From Pseudomonas fluorescens (GTDB taxonomy: Bacteria > Pseudomonadota > Gammaproteobacteria > Pseudomonadales > Pseudomonadaceae), in contig NZ_CABVHJ010000010.1 in the NCBI RefSeq assembly GCF_902497745.1, forward strand, positions 160,861-224,860: a stretch of 64,000 bases of DNA, in the 5' to 3' direction. A program made the translations under genes and the position numbers. Within the stretch, counting starts at the first letter, position 1, and every line of letters begins with the position of its first letter. The notes under the pieces were generated by a model. That model saw nothing but the letters and a program-made list of their open reading frames with translations, was not told the DNA's origin and made no database searches. Positions 55,530-63,583 of this stretch are shown one piece after another.

Positions 55530-56422
55530 AAGTTCTTTTACTGGGAAAAAACGGTCAGGTGGGTTGGGAGCTCCAGCGCTCCCTGGCGTTGCTGGGGGAG
55601 TTGATTGCTCTTGGTCGAGGTGTTTCAGAAGAAGGTCTCAGGGGTGACTTGACAGATCTCGACGCACTTCGCGCAACTATTCGTCATGTCAAGCCTGATG
55701 TGATTGTGAATGCGGCTGCGTACAATGGGGTAGATAAAGCTGAATCCGACGGCGATCTGGCTTTCCTGGTAAATGCTCAGGCGAGCAAGGTCATGGCTGA
55801 AGAGGCGAAATCGTTGGATGCCCTCTTGGTCCACTACTCTACAGATTACGTGTTCAGCGGTGAGGGTGTAAGCCCGTGGCGAGAGGGCGACATTGCCGTA
55901 CCCGTTAATCAGTATGGACTCAGCAAGCTTGAGGGGGAGCGAGCTATTGTTGCGTCTGGTTGTAGGCATCTGATTTTTCGGACAAGTTGGGTCTACTCGA
56001 CTTGGGGGAACAACTTCGCAAAAACCATGCTGCGGCTTGCCAGGGAACGAGAGAGTCTCAGTGTGATTTTTGATCAGGTTGGGGCTCCCACGGGAAGCGA
56101 CTTGATTGCGGATGTGACCGCGCATGCCATTCTGCAGGTGCAAAAGTCCCCGCAATTATGTGGTGTTTACCATTTGGTTGCGGCTGGTGAAGTTTCATGG
56201 CACGGCTATGCTTCTCATGTCATTGATTTTGCGCGTAGCCGTGGTGAGTCTTTCACGGTGAAAGATGTGGAACCTATTGAGTCGTCTGCTTACCCGACAC
56301 TAGCTCGACGACCTTTGAACTCGCGTTTGAGTACCGATAAACTGCGGAATAATTTTTCCCTGCACTTGCCGGATTGGCAGAGTGGCGTAAACAGAATGCT
56401 TATGGAAGTCTTCAACAAATGA
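55526..56422 (+). CDS. rmlD: dTDP-4-dehydrorhamnose reductase
   Basis: 298 residues, ATG 55526. MKVLLLGKNGQVGWELQRSLA, NAAAYNGVDKAESDGDLAFLVNA and YSTDYVFSGEGVSPWREGD, YGLSKLEGERAI are the RmlD signatures. Reduces the 4-keto sugar that RmlC makes, although rmlC itself is not in the window. Lower GC than the housekeeping genes. Confidence 0.96.
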   Translation: MKVLLLGKNGQVGWELQRSLALLGELIALGRGVSEEGLRGDLTDLDALRATIRHVKPDVIVNAAAYNGVDKAESDGDLAFLVNAQASKVMAEEAKSLDALLVHYSTDYVFSGEGVSPWREGDIAVPVNQYGLSKLEGERAIVASGCRHLIFRTSWVYSTWGNNFAKTMLRLARERESLSVIFDQVGAPTGSDLIADVTAHAILQVQKSPQLCGVYHLVAAGEVSWHGYASHVIDFARSRGESFTVKDVEPIESSAYPTLARRPLNSRLSTDKLRNNFSLHLPDWQSGVNRMLMEVFNK

Positions 56423-57312
56423 TTAATATCAAACGTAAGGGAATTATCCTGGCTGGTGGTTCGGGAACTCGTTTGCACCCACTCACACTGGGTCTGTCAA
56501 AGCAAATGTTGCCGATCTACGACAAGCCGATGATTTTCTATCCGCTCTCCGTGCTGATGCTCGCAGGAATGCGTGAGATCCTTATCATTTCTACGCCTGA
56601 TGATCTTCCAAGTTTCCGTAAGTTGTTGGGGGATGGAAGCCGCTACGGTATTGAACTCACCTACGCTGTACAGCCTAGTCCGGATGGTCTGGCGCAGGCA
56701 TTCATCATTGGTGAGGAGTTCATCGGCAACGATCCGTGCTGTCTGATTCTGGGTGACAACATCTTTTATGGTCAGCACTTTTCGGACAATTTGCGCTCGG
56801 CTTGCAATCAGGAGCATGGCGCGACCGTTTTTGGTTATCACGTATCCGATCCTGAGCGCTTTGGTGTGGTTGAGTTTGATGCGTCCGGGCGTGCGTTGAG
56901 TATTGAAGAGAAACCTCTCAAGCCCAAGTCAAGCTACGCCGTTACCGGTTTATACTTTTACGACAATCAGGTTGTCGATATTGCCAAGGGTATCAAGCCT
57001 TCGGAGCGTGGTGAGCTGGAAATTACCGACGTCAACAGGGCTTATCTCGAGCAGAAGACTCTTAATGTGGAGATGCTCGGTCGAGGCTTTGCGTGGCTGG
57101 ATACTGGAACTCACGATTCTCTTCTTGAGGCGAGCCATTTCGTTCATACCATTGAGCACCGGCAGGGGCTGAAAGTAGCGTGTCTCGAAGAGATCGCTTA
57201 CACCAATGGCTGGATTACTGACGAACAGTTGGCTGTCCAGGCTGAAGCGCTAAAGAAAACCGGCTACGGTCAGTACCTTAAGAAACTGTTGGACTCGGGC
57301 GGCTCTCTCTAA
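56419..57312 (+). CDS. rmlA: Glucose-1-phosphate thymidylyltransferase
   Basis: 297 residues, ATG 56419 overlapping the rmlD stop. GIILAGGSGTRLHPLTLGLSKQ, the LGDNIFYGQHFSDNL active-site segment and GLYFYDNQVVDIAKGIKPS, TDVNRAYLEQ are canonical. Makes dTDP-glucose, the entry to the pathway. Instead of rmlC a glycosyltransferase gene follows. Confidence 0.97.
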   Translation: MINIKRKGIILAGGSGTRLHPLTLGLSKQMLPIYDKPMIFYPLSVLMLAGMREILIISTPDDLPSFRKLLGDGSRYGIELTYAVQPSPDGLAQAFIIGEEFIGNDPCCLILGDNIFYGQHFSDNLRSACNQEHGATVFGYHVSDPERFGVVEFDASGRALSIEEKPLKPKSSYAVTGLYFYDNQVVDIAKGIKPSERGELEITDVNRAYLEQKTLNVEMLGRGFAWLDTGTHDSLLEASHFVHTIEHRQGLKVACLEEIAYTNGWITDEQLAVQAEALKKTGYGQYLKKLLDSGGSL

Positions 57313-57363
57313 GTTTGAGAAGGTGACTTTCAGTTCAGCGTTTAATGTGCAAGCAGGAATGGC

Positions 57364-58287
57364 ATGCCAGTAAAACATCCAAGGGTTGCGGTTTTACTGG
57401 CTGCCTACAATGGAATGCAATGGATCGAGGAGCAAGTGGACTCGATTCTCAATCAGTCTGCAGTTGATGTGACGCTATTCATTAGCATCGACCCTTCTAG
57501 TGACGGTTCCGCAGACTGGTGTGAGGCCTGTGCTATCAGGAATCAACGAGTCATCATACTTCCTGATGTCGGGCGCTTTGGCGGTGCTTCGCGGAACTTT
57601 TTCCGGTTGCTACGCGATGTCAATATTGATGCTTACGATTTCGTTGCCTTTGCAGATCAAGACGATATCTGGAACACGGACAAGTTGCATCGTGCGACAC
57701 TGTCTCTCGAGTCGCGCCATTTTGACGCGTACTCCAGTAATGTGATGGCCTTTTGGCCAGACGGCAAGACAGTGCTTTTGGATAAAGCTCAGCCCCAAGT
57801 GAAGTGGGATTTCCTGTTTGAGGCAGCTGGGCCGGGCTGCACTTATGTGATCAGCAATCGTTTGGCTGTTTCGTTGAGGGAATCGATCGTCGTCAACTGG
57901 GATCAGCTGCAAGATGTAAGTCTGCATGATTGGTATTTTTATGCATACGCGCGCAGTCGTGGTTACTTGTGGTACATCGATGCGAAACCATCGATGCAAT
58001 ACCGTCAGCACGAGTATAACCAGGTCGGCGCCAACACTGGATTGAAGGCGTTATTTGCCCGGTATAAATCAATTCGTGACGGGTGGTGGTTCAATCAGGT
58101 ACTGCTCATCGCGAAACTCGTCGATCATCAAGCCGTATGGCTAAGATCTCCCGGCTCAAGTTTGCATCGGGGGCAGTTAATAAAGTTGTCCTTCCGGGCT
58201 TGGCAGTGCCGGCGGCGTGTTCGTGACAAGTTATTTTTCTTTGTTGTCTGTTGGGTTGCTGCGATGACAGGAGTCAAGACTGGATGA
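57364..58287 (+). CDS. Family 2 glycosyltransferase
   Basis: 307 residues from ATG 57364. GT-A start VAVLLAAYNGMQWIEEQVDSIL, the nucleotide-sugar site SIDPSSDGSADW, and the metal-binding DXD-like FADQDDIWN. The region GPGCTYVISNRLA and DVSLHDWYFYAYARSRG resembles rhamnosyltransferases of the RfbN/WbbL type, which fits the neighbouring rml genes, but the sugar is not proven. Likely cytoplasmic face of the inner membrane. Stop overlaps the next ATG (ATGA). Confidence 0.88.
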   Translation: MPVKHPRVAVLLAAYNGMQWIEEQVDSILNQSAVDVTLFISIDPSSDGSADWCEACAIRNQRVIILPDVGRFGGASRNFFRLLRDVNIDAYDFVAFADQDDIWNTDKLHRATLSLESRHFDAYSSNVMAFWPDGKTVLLDKAQPQVKWDFLFEAAGPGCTYVISNRLAVSLRESIVVNWDQLQDVSLHDWYFYAYARSRGYLWYIDAKPSMQYRQHEYNQVGANTGLKALFARYKSIRDGWWFNQVLLIAKLVDHQAVWLRSPGSSLHRGQLIKLSFRAWQCRRRVRDKLFFFVVCWVAAMTGVKTG

Positions 58288-59246
58288 CGTCCCCCAAAAT
58301 TCTGGTTACAGGGAGCAGTGGCTTCGTTGGCGAGGCGCTGATTTTCCGTATTTTGATGGATAAGCGCTTCACACCTATTGCTGCAACTCGCAAAGCTACG
58401 AAGCTGCTGGGGTTATGTCACGTAGTCCCGTTTGATTTGCGTACGCCACGAAGCATTCCCGCGCTGGCGGATATTAGCGTTATTATCCATTGCGCAGCGC
58501 GTGTGCATGTAATGAATGAAACGGCCGTCGATGCGTTGAGCGAGTTCCGCAAGGTCAATGTTGACGGTACTTTGAGGCTGGCGACCCAAGCGGCGGAATA
58601 CGGGGTCAAGAGATTTGTCTTTGTCAGCTCGGTTAAAGTAAATGGCGAGAGCACCTCGCCGGGAAAGCCATTTGCAGCAAGTGACACTCCCGCTCCAGTT
58701 GACCCTTATGGCGTTTCCAAGTGTGAGGCAGAAGAAGGACTCCGGCGCATTTCCAGCAGGACTGGTATGGAAGTTGTAATTGTCCGTCCTCCGCTTGTTT
58801 ATGGTCCAGGTGTCAAAGCCAACTTTGAAAGTATGTTGCGCTGGCTGAGTAAGGGCGTTCCTATGCCGTTGGGTGCCATTCATAATAAGCGAAGCCTGGT
58901 AGCAGTCGACAATCTTGTGGACCTCCTTATAACGTGCATTGACCATCCGGCAGCAGCAAATCAAACCTTTATGGTCAGCGATGGCGAGGATTTGTCTACA
59001 ACTCAAATGCTACGTCGGCTATCCAGTGCTTTAGGCAAAAAGAGTCTATTGTTGCCGCTGCCGAGAGGGCTTTTGATTCTGGTTGGGCGCTTGATGGGGA
59101 AGAAAGCTCTTGCTCAGCGTCTTTGTGAGTCACTTCAAGTGGACATGCGCGACACGTGCGATCGACTGGACTGGCATCCTCCTGTAACCGTGAACAAAGC
59201 CATGCGTGCGACCGCAGTGCACTTTCAGGAATATAAATCAAAATGA
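58284..59246 (+). CDS. NAD-dependent sugar epimerase/dehydratase (WbpV-like)
   Basis: 320 residues, ATG 58284 overlapping the previous stop, AGGAG upstream. SPKILVTGSSGFVGEALIFRI, IIHCAARVHVM, FVSSVKVNGE and YGVSKCEAEEGL (YxxxK) show an extended SDR. Paired with the WbpL-like transferase as in O-antigen loci where WbpV makes UDP-GalNAc/QuiNAc-type precursors; the precise sugar is inferred from the pairing. Confidence 0.85.
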   Translation: MTSPKILVTGSSGFVGEALIFRILMDKRFTPIAATRKATKLLGLCHVVPFDLRTPRSIPALADISVIIHCAARVHVMNETAVDALSEFRKVNVDGTLRLATQAAEYGVKRFVFVSSVKVNGESTSPGKPFAASDTPAPVDPYGVSKCEAEEGLRRISSRTGMEVVIVRPPLVYGPGVKANFESMLRWLSKGVPMPLGAIHNKRSLVAVDNLVDLLITCIDHPAAANQTFMVSDGEDLSTTQMLRRLSSALGKKSLLLPLPRGLLILVGRLMGKKALAQRLCESLQVDMRDTCDRLDWHPPVTVNKAMRATAVHFQEYKSK

Positions 59247-60262
59247 TTTTTGGATGGTTGCTGTTTGGAGTTTATGCGGCAAGCTGGTTTTTGACACTTG
59301 TCTTGCGCCGATATGCTTTACGCAAAAGCCTGATGGACATTCCTAATGAGCGAAGTTCTCATACGACTCCCACACCTCGCGGAGGTGGAGTAGCCATTGT
59401 CGTGTCGTTTGCTCTGGCGTTGCCTTTGTTGGTAAGCATGGGGTTGTTAAGGGCGTCCGATTTATATGGCTTACTTGGTTCCGGTTTGATTGTCGCTATG
59501 ATTGGGTTCGCAGATGATCATGGCCACATCGCGGCCGGATGGCGTCTGCTTAGCCACTTCCTGGCATCTTTTTGGGCGCTGTTCTGGCTGGGTGGTTTGC
59601 CGCCCGTAGCGATACTCGACACCACGCTTGATATCGCATGGATCGGCTGCATCTTGGGTGCCGTTTACTTTGTCTGGATGCTCAATCTCTACAATTTTAT
59701 GGATGGAATTGACGGTTTGGCCAGTGCAGAGGCAGTAAGTGTGTGTCTGGGAATGTGCCTGGTTTATTGGTTTAGTGGTGATGCGGAACTGATATTTGCT
59801 CCATTGCTTCTGGCTGCGGCTGTTACAGGCTTCCTCTGCTGGAATTTTCCCCCAGCGCGGATTTTTATGGGCGATGCGGGAAGCGGATTCCTCGGTATCG
59901 TGTTGGCGTTTATGTCGCTTGCGGCGACATGGGTTAATCCAGTGTTGATTTGGTGTTGGCTGATTTTACTGGGGGGGTTCGTCGTGGATGCGACCTGGAC
60001 GTTAGGTAGAAGAGTTTTGCGTGGCGAAAAAGTCTATCAGGCTCATCGTAATCACGCGTATCAGCACGCCTCCCGGATTTATGCCAGCCATAAAATCGTC
60101 ACCCTAGGCACTATTACCTTGAACGTGTTTTGGCTGTTACCCGTAGCGTTGGCAGTGGCGACCGGGCATTTAGCCGGGATTACGGGATTGGCTATAGCCT
60201 ATATACCATTGATAATGCTGTGCTTGTACTTCAAGGGTGGATCCACGTGTATTGGAGACTGA
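59243..60262 (+). CDS. Undecaprenyl-phosphate glycosyl-1-phosphate transferase, WbpL-like (MraY/WecA family)
   Basis: 339 residues, ATG 59243 overlapping the previous stop. Multi-helix membrane enzyme with the family motifs: RSSHTTPTPRGGG near the N-terminus, FADDHGHIAAGWR (DDxx-D region), VWMLNLYNFMDGIDGLA, FPPARIFMGDAGSGFLG, and the His-rich loop QAHRNHAYQHASR. It starts the O-chain by moving a sugar-1-phosphate from a UDP-sugar to undecaprenyl phosphate. In P. aeruginosa wbpL is followed by wbpM; here it is followed by 396 bases of non-coding DNA and the Wzm/Wzt exporter. Confidence 0.92.
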   Translation: MIFGWLLFGVYAASWFLTLVLRRYALRKSLMDIPNERSSHTTPTPRGGGVAIVVSFALALPLLVSMGLLRASDLYGLLGSGLIVAMIGFADDHGHIAAGWRLLSHFLASFWALFWLGGLPPVAILDTTLDIAWIGCILGAVYFVWMLNLYNFMDGIDGLASAEAVSVCLGMCLVYWFSGDAELIFAPLLLAAAVTGFLCWNFPPARIFMGDAGSGFLGIVLAFMSLAATWVNPVLIWCWLILLGGFVVDATWTLGRRVLRGEKVYQAHRNHAYQHASRIYASHKIVTLGTITLNVFWLLPVALAVATGHLAGITGLAIAYIPLIMLCLYFKGGSTCIGD

Positions 60263-60658
60263 TCGCAGCATCTCTGGTTAGCGTGGGTTTTGATGACCTT
60301 AGATCGCGATTGGTGTGCTGGCTCTAAAGCTCCGTTGAAGGGTACGCAGTATGGGTATCAGGTTTCAATGGATCGCTCCATGCTGGTATGCTCTCAACAC
60401 GCTGGTTTTTGTTGAGCGTCTAAAGTGGTGGCGTTTCGCCAGTGATTTTCGACGCTCGACTGGGAGGCTACAGTAGGCCGATTCTTCAACGTTTAGTGGG
60501 TGGGAGTAACGAAGCTTGGTTTGTTTAAATGAAAATTACTAACCGGTCTGAATGGCAGATATTTCTGTCAAAGGAAAAAAATGGTTTGTCGCCCGTAGCA
60601 AGATGGCCGACTGCTTTTAAAAAGCGAATGTTTTGACCTTTGGTCTCGGATAAGTATC
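60263..60658 (+). promoter_or_regulatory. 396-base non-coding region before wzm with overlapping hairpins
   Basis: No credible ORF (short frames lack coding signals). Two alternative stems share bases: CTCAACA/TGTTGAG (60393-60416) and GAGCGTC/GACGCTC (60414-60457). The second encloses a third, TGGCG/CGCCA (60429-60441). Such mutually exclusive hairpins resemble an attenuator or leader. AT-rich toward wzm. Confidence 0.45.
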
Positions 60659-61438
60659 GTGTTCATTACTTTTTTTAAAGAGCTTTATCAATTTCGCTTG
60701 GTGCTGAAACAGTTGATCTGGCAGCAGCTAACGATGCGTTATAGAAGGACTGCATTGGGTTTCTTTTGGACGCTATTGAATCCGTTGTTGACAATGGTAG
60801 TGACGGCAGTCGTTTTCTCAATGATCATGAGATGGCCGCTAAAGACTTTTGCTATATTTTTGTTCTCTGGACTGGTTCCCTATACTCTATTTTCGAACTG
60901 TTTGTCGCAAGGCATGCAGGCACTTCTGAATAATGAGTCTTTGATCAAAAAGATTCATATACCCAAACAGATATTTGTTGTTTCGGTGTCGATAAGTTTG
61001 TTGGTGGATGCTGTATTCAGTACGATATGTCTTTTCATAATCGCACTGGCGATCGGGGCGCCCTTCACTGCTTCACTGTTTATATTGCCAATAAACTTTT
61101 TACTGTTGTTCGGGTTCGCTGTCGGGCTGGCGTTGATGTTGAGTATTGCGACCGTATCTTTTCGTGATTTACCCAACATAGTTTCGGTTTTGCTTCAGGC
61201 TCTTTATTACCTCACGCCTATTATTTATCCGATGTCTTTCGTGCCGGACACGTATAAATTCTGGCTGGAACTCAACCCGCTGACGTTGTTTGTCGAAATT
61301 TTCAGGTTGCCGCTTTATGAAGGTGGTATGGCTTCGCTTGAAGTTTATGGCAAGGTTGCTTTAATGGCAGTAATTAGCATGATTTTGGGTATTTATGTAT
61401 TCAAAAAACATGACCGATACGTCGTCTTCAAATTGTGA
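60659..61438 (+). CDS. wzm: O-antigen/polysaccharide ABC exporter permease (Wzm)
   Basis: 259 residues from GTG 60659. MFITFFKELYQFRLVLKQLIWQQLTMRYRRTALGFFWTLLNPLL is the ABC-2 permease N-terminus, followed by six membrane helices (e.g. VTAVVFSMIMRW, FAIFLFSGLVPYTLF, LLQALYYLTPIIYP). Works with the next gene to flip or export undecaprenyl-linked glycan. GTGA overlap with wzt. Confidence 0.92.
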   Translation: MFITFFKELYQFRLVLKQLIWQQLTMRYRRTALGFFWTLLNPLLTMVVTAVVFSMIMRWPLKTFAIFLFSGLVPYTLFSNCLSQGMQALLNNESLIKKIHIPKQIFVVSVSISLLVDAVFSTICLFIIALAIGAPFTASLFILPINFLLLFGFAVGLALMLSIATVSFRDLPNIVSVLLQALYYLTPIIYPMSFVPDTYKFWLELNPLTLFVEIFRLPLYEGGMASLEVYGKVALMAVISMILGIYVFKKHDRYVVFKL

Positions 61439-62187
61439 TCAATATGAACTCAAGTATTTCGATAAAAGATCTTAGTCTTAATTTTCGCTTGTATCACGAC
61501 AAGGGGCAGTCGCTTAAGGAGTTCTTCGCTGGCATGTTGCGTCGGCGAGGGAAATCTAAATATACCGAGTTTTGTGCGCTGAAGAATATCAATCTTGACA
61601 TAGCGCACGGCGACAGGATTGGCATCGTCGGGCACAATGGAGCGGGAAAGAGTACGCTTCTGAAAACAATTTGTGGTATTTACTGCGCGACTGAAGGCAT
61701 CGTTGAAGTAAACGGGCGCATTGCACCGCTGCTGGAAATTGGTGCTGGTTTCAATATTGAATTGAGTGGTCGGGAAAATATCTATTTAAATGGTGCGATT
61801 CTTGGCTATAGCAAAGCTATGCTCAAGAGTATTGAGCCAGAAATTATCGAGTTTACCGGCCTTGCTGAATTTATCGATACCCCTGTCAAATATTACTCGA
61901 CAGGTATGTACATGCGTCTTGCTTTCGCGATCGCTACAGCCGTTCATCCGGATATCCTAATACTGGATGAGCTGTTTGCTGGTGGCGATGCAGAATTTAT
62001 CGACAAGGCGCTAGCGCGCATGCATGAATTTATCGATAAGTCGAGTATAATGGTTTTTGTATCGCACCAGCCAGATCTGCTGCGAAGGCTCTGTAACAGG
62101 GTAATTTGGATCGATCACGGCAGCATCGTCGCTGATGGTGAGCCGGATATGGTTATAAACAATTATTTGACAAATCGTTTGGGGTGA
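61435..62187 (+). CDS. wzt: O-antigen/polysaccharide ABC exporter ATPase (short Wzt)
   Basis: 250 residues from GTG 61435 (ATG 61444 possible). N-terminal SISIKDLSLNFRLYHDKGQSLKEFF; Walker A GIVGHNGAGKSTLLKTICG, signature YYSTGMYMRLAFAIAT (atypical as in Wzt/TagH), Walker B ILILDELFAGGD and SHQPDLLRRL. It stops right after the ATPase, so it lacks the C-terminal glycan-recognition domain that Wzt of O8/O9a-type systems has. Confidence 0.92.
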   Translation: MINMNSSISIKDLSLNFRLYHDKGQSLKEFFAGMLRRRGKSKYTEFCALKNINLDIAHGDRIGIVGHNGAGKSTLLKTICGIYCATEGIVEVNGRIAPLLEIGAGFNIELSGRENIYLNGAILGYSKAMLKSIEPEIIEFTGLAEFIDTPVKYYSTGMYMRLAFAIATAVHPDILILDELFAGGDAEFIDKALARMHEFIDKSSIMVFVSHQPDLLRRLCNRVIWIDHGSIVADGEPDMVINNYLTNRLG

Positions 62188-62191
62188 TATT

Positions 62192-63334
62192 GTGGCAGTT
62201 CAATTATTTGTTCCGAATTTCCGAGTTGATGAATGTTTGGAAGGGATTCGTGAGTGCCTTGAGAAAGGCTGGACTGGGCTTGGGTTTAAGACAATCGAGA
62301 TTGAAGAGTCCTGGAAGAAATATACAGGTCTGCCACATGCTCACTTTCTGAGTTCGAATACTGTCGGCCTGCACTTGGCTTTTCATCAAATGAAGCTGAA
62401 ATACGGCTGGGATGAAGACACTGAAGTCATCACTACTCCGTTGACTTTTATTTCAACTAACCATGCAATTGTGCAGGCAGGGTTGAAGCCGGTTTTTGCG
62501 GATGTTGATGAGTCTCTCTGCCTGGATCCAGTTGATGTAGAGAAAAAAATTACAGAAAGAACCAAAGCACTCATTTTTGTTGGTCTAGGCGGTAACGTTG
62601 GCCAGTACGACAAAGTCCTGAAGCTTTGTAAAGAACGTGGGATCAAGGTTGTCCTTGACGCCGCGCATATGTCGGGTACTCGCGTTAATGGCCAGCACGT
62701 TGGTCACGATGCCGATGTTACAGTTTTTAGTTTTCAGGCTGTAAAGAACCTCGCCACTGCGGACTCGGGAATGATCTGCTTCGCTGATGCGGAAGATGAT
62801 GCTCGCGCACGTAAGTTGACTTGGCTGGGCATCAATAAAGATACATTTGCACGTACCGCCAGCCAAGGCGCATACAAGTGGATGTACGATGTTGAAGAGT
62901 TGGGGTTTAAATATCATGGCAACTCTATCATGGCTGCGATGGGGCTCGTATCTCTAAAGTATCTGGATCGTGATAACGCGTATCGTCGTCAACTGGCTGA
63001 TTGGTATGAAGAAGCGATCAAAGGCGATAAATTGATCCGTACTATCCCGATCGCATCGGGTTGTGAATCATCCCGCCATCTGTTCCAGGTTCGCGTCGCC
63101 AAACGTGATGAGGTTTTGATGGCTTTGAATGAGTGCGAAATTTATCCGGGTGTTCACTATCGCGATAATACCGAATACAAGCTTTATGGATTTGGTGCCG
63201 GCACTTGCCCTGTAGCTCACCAAATTAGTAAGGAAGTGATCTCTTTGCCTATGCACATGGGGATTACTAAAAATGATGTAGAGTTTATCGTCGAGAAGCT
63301 CAAGGGTATCGTAAAAATCGGATCGGATAAGTAA
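62192..63334 (+). CDS. DegT/DnrJ/EryC1/StrS-family sugar aminotransferase
   Basis: 380 residues from GTG 62192, five bases after wzt. Fold-type I PLP enzyme: LSSNTVGLHLAFHQMKL, ITTPLTFISTNHAIVQAG, VLDAAHMSGTRVNGQHVG (Asp) and the PLP-lysine in FSFQAVKNLATADSG. C-terminal YPGVHYRDNTEYKLYGF and CPVAHQISKEVISLPMH. Makes an amino sugar nucleotide, probably for the glycan of this locus; the actual sugar cannot be told. A possible terminator follows. Confidence 0.9.
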   Translation: MAVQLFVPNFRVDECLEGIRECLEKGWTGLGFKTIEIEESWKKYTGLPHAHFLSSNTVGLHLAFHQMKLKYGWDEDTEVITTPLTFISTNHAIVQAGLKPVFADVDESLCLDPVDVEKKITERTKALIFVGLGGNVGQYDKVLKLCKERGIKVVLDAAHMSGTRVNGQHVGHDADVTVFSFQAVKNLATADSGMICFADAEDDARARKLTWLGINKDTFARTASQGAYKWMYDVEELGFKYHGNSIMAAMGLVSLKYLDRDNAYRRQLADWYEEAIKGDKLIRTIPIASGCESSRHLFQVRVAKRDEVLMALNECEIYPGVHYRDNTEYKLYGFGAGTCPVAHQISKEVISLPMHMGITKNDVEFIVEKLKGIVKIGSDK

Positions 63335-63346
63335 TTTCTGATTTTC

Positions 63347-63392
63347 TTCGTCCATGATTGCGGTCATGGGCGAAGCGTTCTTAAATTTTTTT
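63347..63392 (+). terminator. Possible terminator after the aminotransferase gene
   Basis: TTCGTCCATGA-TTGCGG-TCATGGGCGAA (one G-T pair) is followed after 10 bases by seven T. A second short hairpin CGTTC...GAACG surrounds the T run. Confidence 0.5.
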
Positions 63393-63583
63393 GAACGAGC
63401 GGTTTTGGTTTTTTATTGTCTCATTAAGTTTCACTTTTTTAGTTTTGTATGTTTTTGGGAGTGGCACGACAAAGTTTTTAGTGTTGAACTTCTAAGTAAC
63501 GGTTTTAGTTAGTGGTGGTTTTCATTTCGTATTGCTCGGCGAAAGCTGTTCGTAATATTTAACTATATAAAAATGGATGTGCT

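Noticed and set aside
60130..60327. 65-codon frame overlapping the end of the WbpL-like gene
   Set aside because: Mostly a shifted-frame read of the WbpL-like 3' end; no start signal or domain.
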